Source of the DNA: Allobosea sp. OK403
GTDB lineage: Bacteria > Pseudomonadota > Alphaproteobacteria > Rhizobiales > Beijerinckiaceae
Length of the DNA: 64,000 nucleotides
Reading direction: 5' to 3'
NCBI RefSeq assembly: GCF_900113835.1
Contig: NZ_FOQV01000002.1
Location: 310,001 to 374,000 of the forward strand
How positions within the stretch are numbered: the first letter of the stretch is position 1; every line of letters starts with the position of its first letter. Position numbers and translations under genes: made by a program. Shown here in pieces: positions 1-8,317 of the stretch. Under the pieces are notes generated by a model, which made no database searches, was not told the DNA's origin, and saw only the letters and a list, made by a program, of their open reading frames with translations.

Positions 1-11
1 GGGAATCCTCG

Positions 12-371
12 TCACGCGACCTTGCCCTGGAAGATGAAGAAGGCTCCGGCTGCGATCAGCGCGAAGCCAATGGCGTGGTTCCAGCTCAGCTGCTCCTTCA
101 GCCAGAACACCGAAAACAGCGCGAAGACGGTCAGGGTGATGACCTCCTGCATCGTCTTGAGCTGGGCGGCGGAATAGACCGCAGAGCCGATGCGGTTGGC
201 CGGCACGGCCAGCATGTATTCGGCCAGCGCGATCGACCAGCTGACCAGGATGGCGATCCAGAGCGCCGTGCTCTTGTAGCTGAGATGCCCGTACCAGGCG
301 AAGGTCATGAAGACATTGGAGCCGATCAGCATGACGATCGGCAGGATATGCGCGGCGGAGATTGCGGGCAT
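12..371 (-). CDS. DUF486 (DMT-like) small membrane protein
   Basis: A 119-residue integral membrane protein with about four hydrophobic segments (roughly residues 5-26, 37-56, 76-91 and 97-115). Composition and length fit the DUF486 family, a half-size relative of drug/metabolite transporters; substrate unknown. The frame is open further upstream, but the added residues are charged and look like antisense of the neighbouring intergenic sequence, so I start at the ATG whose complement is at 369-371. No strong ribosome binding site is visible there. It is divergent from the YaiI-family gene. The inner-membrane location and transporter ancestry are inferred from family knowledge. Confidence 0.85.
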   Translation of the reverse strand: MPAISAAHILPIVMLIGSNVFMTFAWYGHLSYKSTALWIAILVSWSIALAEYMLAVPANRIGSAVYSAAQLKTMQEVITLTVFALFSVFWLKEQLSWNHAIGFALIAAGAFFIFQGKVA

Positions 372-531
372 GGAGAAAATGGTTCCGTTGGCGGGACGCT
401 GGACAACTCTAGGGTGGCTGCACTGTTCCCGACGGAGTCGGGGCCAGCCAAAGCGCGGGGATGCGATGGCACCGACGTTAGTCGAGCGCAATCGCCCTTC
501 ACCAGCAGGACAGGCCTGCTATAGCGAACCG

Positions 532-1011
532 ATGACGGATCATCCCAAAACGATCGCCATCTATGTCGATGCCGATGCCTGCCCGGTAAAGCCGGAGATC
601 TACCGCGTCGCCGAGCGCCATCGCCTGAAGGTCTTCGTCGTCGCCAACAGCTTCATGGCTGTGCCGCGCGAGCCCTGGATCGAGCGCGTGATCGTCTCGG
701 ACGGTTTCGACGCCGCCGACAACTGGATCGCCGAACGCGTATCGCGCGGGTCTATCGTCATCACCTCCGACATCCCGCTCGCCGATCGCTGCATCAAGGC
801 CGGCGCCGACGTCATAGGTTCGACCGGAAAACCCTTTACCGACGCCTCGATCGGTATGGCGCTGGCAACGCGCGACATGATGGAGGATCTGCGGGCGATG
901 GGTGCGGCAAACGGCGGACCGAAGCCGTTCTCGCCGAAGGACCGCTCGGCCTTCCTGCAGGCGCTCGACCTGGCGATCCAGCGTTTGAAGCGGGCGGGGC
1001 TTGCAGGGTAG
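532..1011 (+). CDS. YaiI/YqxD family protein (DUF188)
   Basis: A 159-residue cytoplasmic protein of the YaiI/YqxD/DUF188 family, predicted to have a PIN/NYN-like nuclease fold, although the biochemical role is not established. The family hallmark [10 protein letters not shown] lies at about residues 11-20, and a second acidic patch (ITSDIPLAD) is near residue 76. Length matches the family norm of about 150-160. The ATG at 532 is chosen because the family motif begins about ten residues after it; the in-frame upstream extension is antisense to the DUF486 gene. It stands alone between a divergent and a convergent neighbour. Confidence 0.88.
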   Translation: MTDHPKTIAIYVDADACPVKPEIYRVAERHRLKVFVVANSFMAVPREPWIERVIVSDGFDAADNWIAERVSRGSIVITSDIPLADRCIKAGADVIGSTGKPFTDASIGMALATRDMMEDLRAMGAANGGPKPFSPKDRSAFLQALDLAIQRLKRAGLAG

Positions 1012-1120
1012 CCCGTCAAAATCGCCATGACCGGCCTTGAGCCGACCGCCTTTGCCCGAAGAAAGCGCCCAGACGGCTCCCGAGTCGAGGCTTCGCTCCG
1101 CCTGAGAATGACGTTCAGTC

Positions 1121-1933
1121 TCAGATATCTCCGAAATCCCCGCCGCGCCCCTTGCCGCTGGCGAACCGTCCCGCTCCAGCGGCGCCCTCCGTCGCAATCG
1201 TAGCAACGCCGCCGCCCCACTCTCGCGCCAGGGCCTCGCGCACGGGCAAACCGTAGCCGGCGATCGCGCTGCGGCGGTCGGCGAGCATCGCGCCTTGCGG
1301 AAAGCGAGCGATCTGCTGCGCCATCGCTTCGGCCACCGCCCGTGCTTGGCCGCGCGGCGCTATCTGCTCGCACAACCCGATCCGCAGCGCCTCCTGCGCC
1401 TCTACCTTGCGGCCGGTCATGATGATCTCCAGCGCGCGACCTTGCCCGACGAGGCGCGGCAGCCGCACCGTGCCGCCATCGATCAGCGGGATGCCCCAGC
1501 GCCGGCAATAGACCCCGAAATAGGCATTCTCCGCCATCACACGAACATCGCACCAGAGCGCCAGTTCCATCCCGCCCGCCACTGCCGGCCCTTCGATCGC
1601 CGCGATCAACGGCTTGCTCATCTCCAGTCGCGACGGCCCCATCGGCCCGCGCGGCGACGTGCTTCCATCGGCGGAGAAAGCGAGCCCCTCGACGATCTCG
1701 GCCTGGAATCGCGCCGCATCGGTAAAGGCCTGCGCATATTTCAAATCCCAGCCAGCGCAAAAAGCCCCGCCCTCGCCCCAGAACACGATCGCCGAGACAG
1801 AGGGCTCCGCATCGAGTTCAAGAAATGCCTTGGTCAACGCTTCGGCGCTCTCTGGATCCATGGCATTGCGCGCCTCGGGCCGGCTGTGGATCACGGTCGC
1901 GACCTTGCCGGCGCGTTCGATGCGGATGGTCAT
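1121..1933 (-). CDS. Crotonase/enoyl-CoA hydratase family protein
   Basis: A 270-residue crotonase-fold protein, expected to act on an acyl-CoA thioester. The oxyanion-hole segments are recognisable (GGAFCAGWDL near residue 66, and AAIEGPAVAGGMELA near 105). The glutamate of the helix after the active site (GRALEIIMTGR) is kept. The usual P-E pair that supplies the first catalytic glutamate of enoyl-CoA hydratase is replaced by Y-C (FGVYCRRWGIP), so a plain hydratase assignment is doubtful; another crotonase reaction is possible. Start taken at the ATG preceded by a strong purine-rich site (GGGAGGAGATCC); fifteen in-frame residues upstream are unlikely to be translated. Confidence 0.85.
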   Translation of the reverse strand: MTIRIERAGKVATVIHSRPEARNAMDPESAEALTKAFLELDAEPSVSAIVFWGEGGAFCAGWDLKYAQAFTDAARFQAEIVEGLAFSADGSTSPRGPMGPSRLEMSKPLIAAIEGPAVAGGMELALWCDVRVMAENAYFGVYCRRWGIPLIDGGTVRLPRLVGQGRALEIIMTGRKVEAQEALRIGLCEQIAPRGQARAVAEAMAQQIARFPQGAMLADRRSAIAGYGLPVREALAREWGGGVATIATEGAAGAGRFASGKGRGGDFGDI

Positions 1934-2092
1934 TGGATCTCCTCCCTTGTCTTTTGTCGTTGCTGGTCTGCCTTTCACGCAGGCTACAGGCCTTGGCTAC
2001 CTATCCAGCAGCCGCTGGACGCATGACGTCTTTGTCCGTAAATCACCAAGAACCAAAGCCCGTCTCCAAATTGGGCGCCGGGGAGGAAATTC

Positions 2093-3067
2093 ATGTCGTT
2101 GACCCGCCGTTCCGCGCTCGGCCTGATGGCCGGGGCCGTCTTCGCTCCGTCGATCGTCCGGGCACAGAGCTTCCCGGCCAGGCCGATCAGTCTCGTCGTG
2201 CCCTATCCGGCAGGTGGCCCCACCGACGCCATCGCCCGCTTCGTGGCGCAGGAGATGTCGAGTTCGATTGGCCAGAACGTGCTGGTCGACAACCGCGCCG
2301 GCGCCTCGGGCGCGGTCGGGACGCGCGCCGTCGCCCATAGTGCAGCCGACGGCTACACCATCGTCTTCGGCAACAACCAGACGCATGGCAACAACATGTT
2401 CCTGCTGAAGGAACCGGGCTATGACGCGGTCAAGGATTTTGCGCCGCTCTGCGGCGTCGGCGCCTTCGAGCATGCCTTCGTCGTGCGCAACGACCTACCC
2501 GCAAAGACCATCGCGGAGCTGATCGCGCTGGCCAAGGCCGATCCGGGCAAGCTGAACTACGGCTCGACAGGCGTCGGCTCGGGCTCGCATCTTGCGATGG
2601 AATTGTTCATGCAGCGCACCGGCATCAAGATGACGCATGTGCCCTTCCGCGGGGCAGCTCCCCTGGTGCAGGAGATCGTTGGCGGGCGCATCGACATCGC
2701 CAATTCGACGCTGCCGAGCGTGCTTGAACAGATCAACGCCGGCACGATGCGCGCGCTTGCCTTGGCGAGCCCCGAGCGCAACCCGCGCGCCAAGGACATC
2801 CCGACCTTGCGCGAACAGGGCGTGAGCAATGCCGATGCCGATAGCTGGGCGGCGTTCTTCGCCCCCGCGGCGACGCCCGCCCCCATTCTCGACCAGCTCT
2901 CCAAGGCGGTGATGGCGGCGATCGCCAAGCCCGCGATCACCGAGGCGATCCTGAAGCTCGGCTTCACGCTGAAGGTCCGCGATCCCAACGCCTTCAGGCC
3001 CTATCATCTCCAGGAGATCGCGACCTGGAAGCAGATCATCGCCGATGCCGGCGTGAAGCCGGAATGA
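2093..3067 (+). CDS. Bug-family tripartite tricarboxylate transporter substrate-binding protein
   Basis: A 324-residue exported solute-binding protein of the Bug/TctC family, which binds carboxylates in the periplasm for tripartite tricarboxylate transporters. The N-terminus has twin arginines followed by a hydrophobic stretch ending at about residue 24 (signal peptide, possibly Tat). The family start PARPISLVVPYPAGGPTD follows directly. The start is supported by GGGGAGGAAA just upstream. No membrane subunits (TctA/TctB) are adjacent, as is common for orphan Bug proteins, so the ligand cannot be inferred. A perfect hairpin lies 7 bases after the stop. Confidence 0.9.
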   Translation: MSLTRRSALGLMAGAVFAPSIVRAQSFPARPISLVVPYPAGGPTDAIARFVAQEMSSSIGQNVLVDNRAGASGAVGTRAVAHSAADGYTIVFGNNQTHGNNMFLLKEPGYDAVKDFAPLCGVGAFEHAFVVRNDLPAKTIAELIALAKADPGKLNYGSTGVGSGSHLAMELFMQRTGIKMTHVPFRGAAPLVQEIVGGRIDIANSTLPSVLEQINAGTMRALALASPERNPRAKDIPTLREQGVSNADADSWAAFFAPAATPAPILDQLSKAVMAAIAKPAITEAILKLGFTLKVRDPNAFRPYHLQEIATWKQIIADAGVKPE

Positions 3068-3073
3068 CGCACG

Positions 3074-3097
3074 CCAACTCACGTCAGCGTGAGTTGG
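3074..3097. terminator. Hairpin after the Bug gene
   Basis: Perfect 10-bp arms CCAACTCACG / CGTGAGTTGG with a TCAG loop, starting a few bases after the Bug stop codon. There is no T-run, so it may be a transcript-end stabiliser or weak terminator rather than a classic intrinsic terminator. Confidence 0.5.
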
Positions 3098-3163
3098 AAG
3101 CAACCGAGTGGTGATCAGCGCGGTTGTTCCTATCTGACTGTCTGACGTCGGATCAGGAGCGCC

Positions 3164-4294
3164 ATGATGCATCGACCCGTCCTCGCTCTGGCGCTCGCGG
3201 CCGCCCTGTCCTTGCCTTTCGCGTCAGCCCAGGCCCAGCAGCGCTATCCCTCCAGCGCAGGCGAGCTTCTGGTCGAGACCGTGGCGAGCGGGCTGGAGCA
3301 TCCCTGGGGCCTCGCCTTCCTGCCCGATGGCCGCATGCTGGTGACGGAACGCCCGGGCCGGCTGCGGATCGTCTCCAGTGACGGCGCGCTCTCGCGGCCA
3401 TTGACCGGCCTGCCCAATGTCGCAGGCCGAGGCCAGGGCGGCCTGCTCGACGTGGCGCTCGATCCGAAATTCGCCGAGAATCGGCTGATCTATCTCTCCT
3501 TCTCCGAGCCTCGCGTCGGCGGCAACGGCACGAGTGTGGCGCGCGGTCAGCTCAACGCCAACGGCACGGGATTGGAGAATGTCGCTGTCATCTTCCGGCA
3601 GATGCCGGCGATCAACAGCACCTTGCACTTCGGATCGCGGCTCGTCTTCGACCGCACGGGCGCGCTCTTCGTCACGGTCGGCGACCGCTACAGCGAGCGC
3701 GACCAGGCCCAGAATCCGGGGAACCATCTCGGCAAGATCATCCGCATCCGTCCCGAAGGCGGCACGCCCGCCGATAATCCGAAGAAGCCGGGCTGGCAGC
3801 CGGAGATCTGGTCGATCGGCCACCGGAACGTGCAGGGCGCAGCGCTCCACCCCGACACCGGCCAACTCTGGACCGCCGAGCACGGCGCGCGAGGCGGCGA
3901 CGAGGTCAACACGCCCAAAGCCGGACTGAACTATGGCTGGCCCGTCATCACCTATGGCGTCGACTATTCCGGTGCCAAGATCGGCGAGGGCACCGCCAAG
4001 CCCGGCATGGAGCAGCCGCTGTTCTATTGGGACCCGTCGATCGCGCCCTCGGGAGCAGCCTTCTATACGGGCAGCGTCTGGCCGGCCTGGAGGAACTCGC
4101 TCTTCGTCGGGGCGCTCGCCGGCCAGATGCTGATCCGGCTTTCAACCAGCGGCGAGACGGTCAGCGGCGAGGAGCGGCTGCTGACCACGCTGGGCGAGCG
4201 CATCCGCGATGTCCGCCAGGGACCGGACGGCTATCTCTATCTGCTCAGCGACGATGCCAATGGGAAAGTGCTGAGGGTGCGCCCGACACGGTGA
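3164..4294 (+). CDS. PQQ-dependent sugar dehydrogenase family protein (YliI-like)
   Basis: A 376-residue secreted beta-propeller of the glucose/sorbosone dehydrogenase family, whose members oxidise aldose sugars in the periplasm with PQQ. A signal peptide (about residues 1-25, ending ASAQAQQ) precedes the typical opening in which the chain is guided to LEHPWGLAFLPDG. The probable catalytic-base region LHFGSRLVFD is present near residue 150, and the calcium/PQQ-face motif TAEHGARGGDEVN near 240. Length is typical. Two adjacent ATGs begin the gene, and either could be used. PQQ synthesis genes are not in this window, so cofactor supply is unknown. Confidence 0.88.
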   Translation: MMHRPVLALALAAALSLPFASAQAQQRYPSSAGELLVETVASGLEHPWGLAFLPDGRMLVTERPGRLRIVSSDGALSRPLTGLPNVAGRGQGGLLDVALDPKFAENRLIYLSFSEPRVGGNGTSVARGQLNANGTGLENVAVIFRQMPAINSTLHFGSRLVFDRTGALFVTVGDRYSERDQAQNPGNHLGKIIRIRPEGGTPADNPKKPGWQPEIWSIGHRNVQGAALHPDTGQLWTAEHGARGGDEVNTPKAGLNYGWPVITYGVDYSGAKIGEGTAKPGMEQPLFYWDPSIAPSGAAFYTGSVWPAWRNSLFVGALAGQMLIRLSTSGETVSGEERLLTTLGERIRDVRQGPDGYLYLLSDDANGKVLRVRPTR

Positions 4295-4341
4295 TCGGCC
4301 GCTTATTCGGCGGGTGCCTGCGGCAGTCCTGCCCCGAAAGC

Positions 4342-5514
4342 TCAGCGCGGTCCCCCTCCTCCGCCACCGGAGCCGCCACCACCTCCACCGGCACCGCCTC
4401 CGCCACCGGGACCGCCGCCACTTCCACCAGCACCGCCGGGGCCGCCACCGCCGCTCTCGCCACTAGCGCCTCCCGGGCCTCCGCCCGGTCCGCCTCCGGG
4501 ACCACCGGCTCCCGGGCCACCAGGCCCTGCACCACCGGGGCCGGGCGCACCGCTGCCGGAGCCGCCACCGCCTTCCGAGCCGTTGCCGCCGCCCTCGACC
4601 CGGATCGCGGCGAGGCTCAGCCCGCCCTGTGTATCGACCATCAGTTCGACCACTGCACGTGCCGTCGTCAGATCGGGGATCGATGCCACGCCAGCAGCGT
4701 CCGCAAAGGCGAGGCCGCTGCCGAAGCGCAGATTCGCACCCTCGCGGCGCAGGAAGGCCTCGAGCGACAGCCGTGTCACGCCCTGTTCAATCGGCAGCGC
4801 CTCGGGCGCCATATGCGCGACGACGAAGCCCGCAGCGGTCGGCCGGCCGGTCACGACGAGGCGTTGCCCGACCCAAGCGGGGTCAGCCCCGGCGAGCTTC
4901 AGCCCGCCGATCCAAAGCCCTTCATCATCGGCTTCGACCGTACCGGTGACGCGGTCGCGCCCCACCCTGGCCGGCTCGACCAGGCTCGCCACGATGACAG
5001 CGTCCGGCCGGCGCAGGCCGCTGACCGCAACATATGCGCCCGGGCGCCACCAAGGCGCAGGCTCCAACCCAGACACATCGACGCGCTGGTTGAGCACATT
5101 CATCGTCCCATCCGCGATCTCACGGATCCGGCCGACGACCTCGTGCACCACCGCGATCCGGGAGGTGACCGGCCCTGCCGTCCCCGGCCTGGTCGCCACG
5201 CGCACGACCTGGCCGAGGCGCAGATCCCGCGGCGATGCGGATCTGCCGTCGATCGTCACCGGGACGCGCGGCGGATAGGCGATGCGGACATCGTTGACGA
5301 TGATGCTGCCGAAACGGCGAATGGTGCCGACGAAGCCAGTGCCGCCAATGCCGCGATCCCCGCTGGCCTCGGTGGAGGGCGCAGCTCCCGTGCCGCCAAT
5401 GCCCCGGTCTCCAGCCGTCTGCGCCTGCAGGCGCTGCATCGTTTCCGGCAAGACAAGGCCGCCGGCGAGCAGGGCCAGCAAATGGCGGCGCGAGAGCAGG
5501 GAAACGCGCCTCAC
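4342..5514 (-). CDS. DUF5666 domain-containing exported protein with a glycine-rich tail
   Basis: A 390-residue protein of unknown function. It starts with a probable Tat-type signal (LLSRRHLLALLAGG) and then carries two copies of DRGIGGTG (residues 36-43 and 53-60). A series of small beta-rich DUF5666-like modules occupies the middle (about 61-300). The last ~83 residues are almost entirely Gly, Pro, Ser and Ala. I start at the GTG complementary to 5512-5514, which overlaps the stop of the upstream DUF6502 gene in a GTGA arrangement, implying translational coupling; the longer ATG frame would intrude 60 bases into that gene. Exported, probably envelope-associated by inference. Convergent with the sugar dehydrogenase. 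Confidence 0.8.
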   Translation of the reverse strand: MRRVSLLSRRHLLALLAGGLVLPETMQRLQAQTAGDRGIGGTGAAPSTEASGDRGIGGTGFVGTIRRFGSIIVNDVRIAYPPRVPVTIDGRSASPRDLRLGQVVRVATRPGTAGPVTSRIAVVHEVVGRIREIADGTMNVLNQRVDVSGLEPAPWWRPGAYVAVSGLRRPDAVIVASLVEPARVGRDRVTGTVEADDEGLWIGGLKLAGADPAWVGQRLVVTGRPTAAGFVVAHMAPEALPIEQGVTRLSLEAFLRREGANLRFGSGLAFADAAGVASIPDLTTARAVVELMVDTQGGLSLAAIRVEGGGNGSEGGGGSGSGAPGPGGAGPGGPGAGGPGGGPGGGPGGASGESGGGGPGGAGGSGGGPGGGGGAGGGGGGSGGGGGGPR

Positions 5515-6350
5515 CTCGGCCCGCCGGCATCTGCGCCGGTCGCCTCGCCATAGACATAGACACCGAAATTCCAACGCGCCGAGCCGCCCGAATCCGTCAG
5601 GCAGGCAGCATGCGCCTCGCGATTAGCCGTCTGCAGAGCCTCCAGGGCCAGCACCCGGGCGCGCTGCTCAAGCTTGCGGGCCAGCTCCGGCGAGAGACCG
5701 TCATAATGCACGGCGCGCTCCAGGAAGGGCGGTTCGGCGGCGAGCACGTTGGAGACTGCCGCAGCGACATGATCGTGCAGGTTTCGGCCGAAATAATAGA
5801 GCTTCCGCTCATCGTCCCCACGCGGGATGAAGGCCGCCTCGGCGAGTACGACCCGCCCCTCGCCATCAAGGCTGACGAGGCCGCTGTCGAGCCATTCGTC
5901 GAGTACGGCGCGCGGCCGGACATCACGCGTCACCGAAGCGACGAGAGCCTCGAAGGAGGGCTCGGCATCGCCCGCCAGGCGCGCCAGCGGCAATGGCTTG
6001 CCGTCAGGCGCGCTGAAGGCCGGATCGGCCAGCCAGCGCGAGACGATAGACGAGGTCCGCGAGACAGAGGCCGGCACGGTCGCGACCGGGGCCCCGGCAC
6101 CGCGCAACCGGCTGACCTCCTTGCGGTGGATACCCGTCAGCAGACTGACGCGGCTATCCGTCTGTTCCTTGCCCGGCAGGCCGAAATCATGCTCGGCCAC
6201 ATTGACGTAAAGCTCGCGCAGGAGCTGGGCCAGCGCCGGAAAGGTCGTGCCACTGCGAATGCATAATCGCACCAATGGCCGCAGCAGGCGAGCGAGTGGC
6301 CCCTGCAGCGCGGCGGCTTCCGGGGCGGAACGCGGCGGCACGAATGTCAT
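5511..6350 (-). CDS. DUF6502 family protein with a helix-turn-helix-like N-terminal region
   Basis: A 279-residue soluble protein matching the DUF6502 family. Residues about 66-84 (SRVSLLTGIHRKEVSRLRG) look like a recognition-helix region, so a DNA-binding role is plausible but unproven. The ATG is preceded by AAGGGAGAG. It is the first gene of a two-gene unit with the DUF5666 gene, overlapping it by four bases. Its own upstream region contains palindromes of the form GTGGG-N-CCCAC (see the regulatory entries), making it a candidate autoregulator. No enzyme motif is recognised. Confidence 0.8.
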   Translation of the reverse strand: MTFVPPRSAPEAAALQGPLARLLRPLVRLCIRSGTTFPALAQLLRELYVNVAEHDFGLPGKEQTDSRVSLLTGIHRKEVSRLRGAGAPVATVPASVSRTSSIVSRWLADPAFSAPDGKPLPLARLAGDAEPSFEALVASVTRDVRPRAVLDEWLDSGLVSLDGEGRVVLAEAAFIPRGDDERKLYYFGRNLHDHVAAAVSNVLAAEPPFLERAVHYDGLSPELARKLEQRARVLALEALQTANREAHAACLTDSGGSARWNFGVYVYGEATGADAGGPR

Positions 6351-6374
6351 CGCTCTCCCTTACCCAATCATGAC

Positions 6375-6391
6375 GTGGGACACAATCCCAC
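6375..6391. promoter_or_regulatory. Palindromic operator candidate upstream of the DUF6502 gene
   Basis: Perfect inverted repeat GTGGGA-CACAA-TCCCAC, 25 bases ahead of the DUF6502 start. A weaker, shorter palindrome of similar type (GGGC-AACTC-GCCC, 6419-6431) and a close relative at 6441-6459 lie in the same intergenic region. Confidence 0.55.
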
Positions 6392-6411
6392 AAAATTTTT
6401 GCGCCGCACTC

Positions 6412-6459
6412 TTGACGTGGGCAACTCGCCCCGATTTATATGTGGGAAATATACCCACA
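6412..6459 (+). promoter_or_regulatory. Sigma70-type promoter with an operator over the start site
   Basis: TTGACG (6412-6417), a 17-base spacer, then TTTATA (6435-6440) reading rightward towards the small membrane ORFs. Immediately after the -10 lies the inverted repeat TGTGGG-AAATATA-CCCACA (6441-6459). It would cover the transcription start, a classic repressor position. Confidence 0.6.
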
Positions 6460-6478
6460 CGAAACCTTCGAGACAAAC

Positions 6479-6679
6479 ATGGTCGCCGCCAGCTTCACCG
6501 CAGAGCCTCCCCTCACGATCGACCGCCCGGCCTCGCAACGGAGCCACCACGCCGGGCTTGCCCGGCTTCGCCGTTGCCTGTGGCTCGGCTGCGCCTTCGC
6601 GACGCCCTATCTCGTCTTCCTGTGGCAGACCCATTTCTTGTTGCAGACCCATTTCTTGTTGCAGACCCATGCGCGCTGA
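6479..6679 (+). CDS. Small putative membrane protein (FAxPYxVF motif)
   Basis: A 66-residue ORF beginning at the first ATG about 30 bases after the predicted start site of the rightward promoter; no clear Shine-Dalgarno is present. It has one hydrophobic stretch at about residues 34-49, containing CAFATPYLVFLW, and ends in an in-frame repeat (QTHFLL twice, then QTHAR) created by an 18-bp DNA tandem repeat. The motif FA-x-PY-x-VF-[LM] recurs in the next small ORF, which argues that both are real and related. Function unknown; tentative gene. Confidence 0.4.
   Translation: MVAASFTAEPPLTIDRPASQRSHHAGLARLRRCLWLGCAFATPYLVFLWQTHFLLQTHFLLQTHAR
6625..6670 (+). repeat. 18-bp tandem repeat, 2.5 copies
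   Basis: GCAGACCCATTTCTTGTT occurs twice exactly (6625-6642, 6643-6660), followed by ten bases of a third copy. Because 18 is a multiple of three, each unit adds six residues in frame to the small ORF it lies in. Confidence 0.9.
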
Positions 6680-6710
6680 ACGTGTCGTTGCCGCCAACCA
6701 GGTCTTCTCG

Positions 6711-6887
6711 ATGAACGCGTTCGAACCGGCCAATCGCAAGGCTCAGCCTGCGCGCCAGGCGAAAGCGGGCACGCAGGAGGCAGCAACCTTCGACCTCAAC
6801 ACCGGGCTGATCATCTTCATGCTCGGGCTGATCATCGGCTTCGTCTTCGCCGTGCCCTATGCGGTCTTCATGCTCGGACTGGAATAG
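6711..6887 (+). CDS. Small single-pass membrane protein (FAxPYxVF motif)
   Basis: A 58-residue ORF from the ATG at 6711 (an in-frame ATG at 6669 would give 72 residues and overlap the previous ORF). A polar, Ala/Lys/Gln-rich N-terminal half is followed by one strongly hydrophobic segment (about residues 32-56) ending FAVPYAVFMLGLE. The FAVPYAVFM stretch resembles FATPYLVFL of the preceding ORF. Neither start has a good ribosome site. It may be co-transcribed from the promoter at 6412. Function unknown. Confidence 0.5.
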   Translation: MNAFEPANRKAQPARQAKAGTQEAATFDLNTGLIIFMLGLIIGFVFAVPYAVFMLGLE

Positions 6888-6952
6888 CGGCCCGGACGGA
6901 ATCGGGTCGCGAGGGCGCCGGCTGAGCTAGCTTGCTGGTCAAGCCTTGCCGA

Positions 6953-7639
6953 TCAGACCTTGCCGATCAGATCCGGCCGCCGCTCGCGCGTGATTATCTC
7001 CGCCTGTTCGCGCCGCCATCTGGCGATGCGGGCATGATCGCCCGAGAGCAGCGCCTCGGGCAGGCCCCTGCCCTCCCATTCGCGCGGGCGCGTATAGTGC
7101 GGGTATTCGAGCAGGCCGTTCTCGAAGCTTTCGTCCTGGCCCGACAATTCCTTGCCCATCACCCCGGGAATCAGGCGCACACAAGCATCGAGCAGCAGCA
7201 GCGCCGCCATTTCGCCGCCCGAGAGGATATAGTCGCCGACGGAGATCTCGGTCAGGCCGCGCCCCTCGATGACGCGTTCGTCGACGCCCTCGAAACGACC
7301 ACAGACGATGACGACGCCTTCGCCCGCCACCCATTCTCGCACCAGCCCCTGATCAAGCCTGCGGCCGCGCGGCGACATCAGCAGGCGCGGCCGGCTGTCG
7401 TCAGCGGGAACCGCCGCATCGATCGCCGCAGCCAGCACGTCGCAGCGCAGCACCATGCCGGCCCCGCCGCCCGCCGGGTTGTCGTCAACATTGCGATGGC
7501 GGCCGATGCCATGATCGCGGATCTGGTGTGTCTCCAGCGACCACAGGCCCTTGCGCAACCCCTCGCCCGCCAGCGAGACGCCAAGCGGGCCGGGAAACAT
7601 CTCGGGATAGAGCGTCAGGATGGAGGCGCGAAAAGCCAT
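6953..7639 (-). CDS. trmD: tRNA (guanine37-N1)-methyltransferase
   Basis: A 228-residue TrmD, the SPOUT-class enzyme that makes m1G37 in tRNAs reading CNN codons, preventing +1 frameshifts. The trefoil-knot core is clear: [13 protein letters not shown] near residue 113, then [20 protein letters not shown] and IPGV. The N-terminal [15 protein letters not shown] is typical. It is the last gene of the ffh-rpsP-rimM-HAD-trmD run, three bases after the HAD gene. A 14-base tandem duplication (CCTTGCCGATCAGA) spans its stop codon, so the C-terminus may have been trimmed or extended recently. Confidence 0.97.
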   Translation of the reverse strand: MAFRASILTLYPEMFPGPLGVSLAGEGLRKGLWSLETHQIRDHGIGRHRNVDDNPAGGGAGMVLRCDVLAAAIDAAVPADDSRPRLLMSPRGRRLDQGLVREWVAGEGVVIVCGRFEGVDERVIEGRGLTEISVGDYILSGGEMAALLLLDACVRLIPGVMGKELSGQDESFENGLLEYPHYTRPREWEGRGLPEALLSGDHARIARWRREQAEIITRERRPDLIGKV

Positions 7640-7642
7640 CGC

Positions 7643-8317
7643 TCAAGCAAAGCGCAGCGCAGGCAGCCCGTCCAGTGCCGCGAAATCCTTCGCGCTGGCG
7701 ATGACATTGTCAAAGCCGGCGAAATCCTTCGCGCCGAGCATGCTCAGGATCGCAACTGCGCGCATGCCGGCGCGGCGTGCGGCCTCGACGCCGTTGGGCG
7801 CGTCCTCGAAGACGACGCAGGCATCGGGCGCGACCTTCATGCGTTCGGCAGCCCCAAGGAACAGGTCCGGATTCGGCTTGCCGCGAAATCCCTGGGACGG
7901 CGCGATGATCGTGGCGAAGCGCGAGCGCAGGCCCAGCGTGTCGAGCACGATGTCGATATTGCCGGGCGGAGCCGCCGTGGCGACAGCCATCGGCACGCCG
8001 GCCGCATCGGCCCGCGCCATCAGGTCGAGAAGGCCGGGCATCGGCACGACATGCGGGCCGTAGTTCCGCCGGTAGAAGAGTTCCTTCTCCTTGCCCATCG
8101 CCTCGATCTCGGCCGGAGTGGCATTGGGAAAGAGTGGGCTGATGATCTCGCCGACCGCCATGCCGGCGGTGTGCGAAAAGAAGCTGTCGCGGTCGAACGG
8201 CAATCCATGCGTCACATGCAGATGCTCCCAGGCATCCTCATGGAAGCGCATATTGTCGACGATGGTACCGTCCATATCGAAGATCAGGGCGCGGACGGGA
8301 CCGTTACTTGTCATCAT
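7643..8317 (-). CDS. HAD-family phosphatase/phosphoglucomutase-like hydrolase
   Basis: A 224-residue haloacid dehalogenase superfamily hydrolase. Motif I is FDMDGTIVDN (residues 13-22, nucleophile and general acid aspartates). Motif II/III and the acidic VVFEDAPNGVEAA (motif IV) follow, and the helical cap lies between motifs I and II as in beta-phosphoglucomutase-type phosphatases. The substrate cannot be deduced. It overlaps the end of rimM by 14 bases and runs into trmD, so it is translated within the ribosome/tRNA-modification operon, where such a gene is not usually found. Confidence 0.88.
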   Translation of the reverse strand: MMTSNGPVRALIFDMDGTIVDNMRFHEDAWEHLHVTHGLPFDRDSFFSHTAGMAVGEIISPLFPNATPAEIEAMGKEKELFYRRNYGPHVVPMPGLLDLMARADAAGVPMAVATAAPPGNIDIVLDTLGLRSRFATIIAPSQGFRGKPNPDLFLGAAERMKVAPDACVVFEDAPNGVEAARRAGMRAVAILSMLGAKDFAGFDNVIASAKDFAALDGLPALRFA

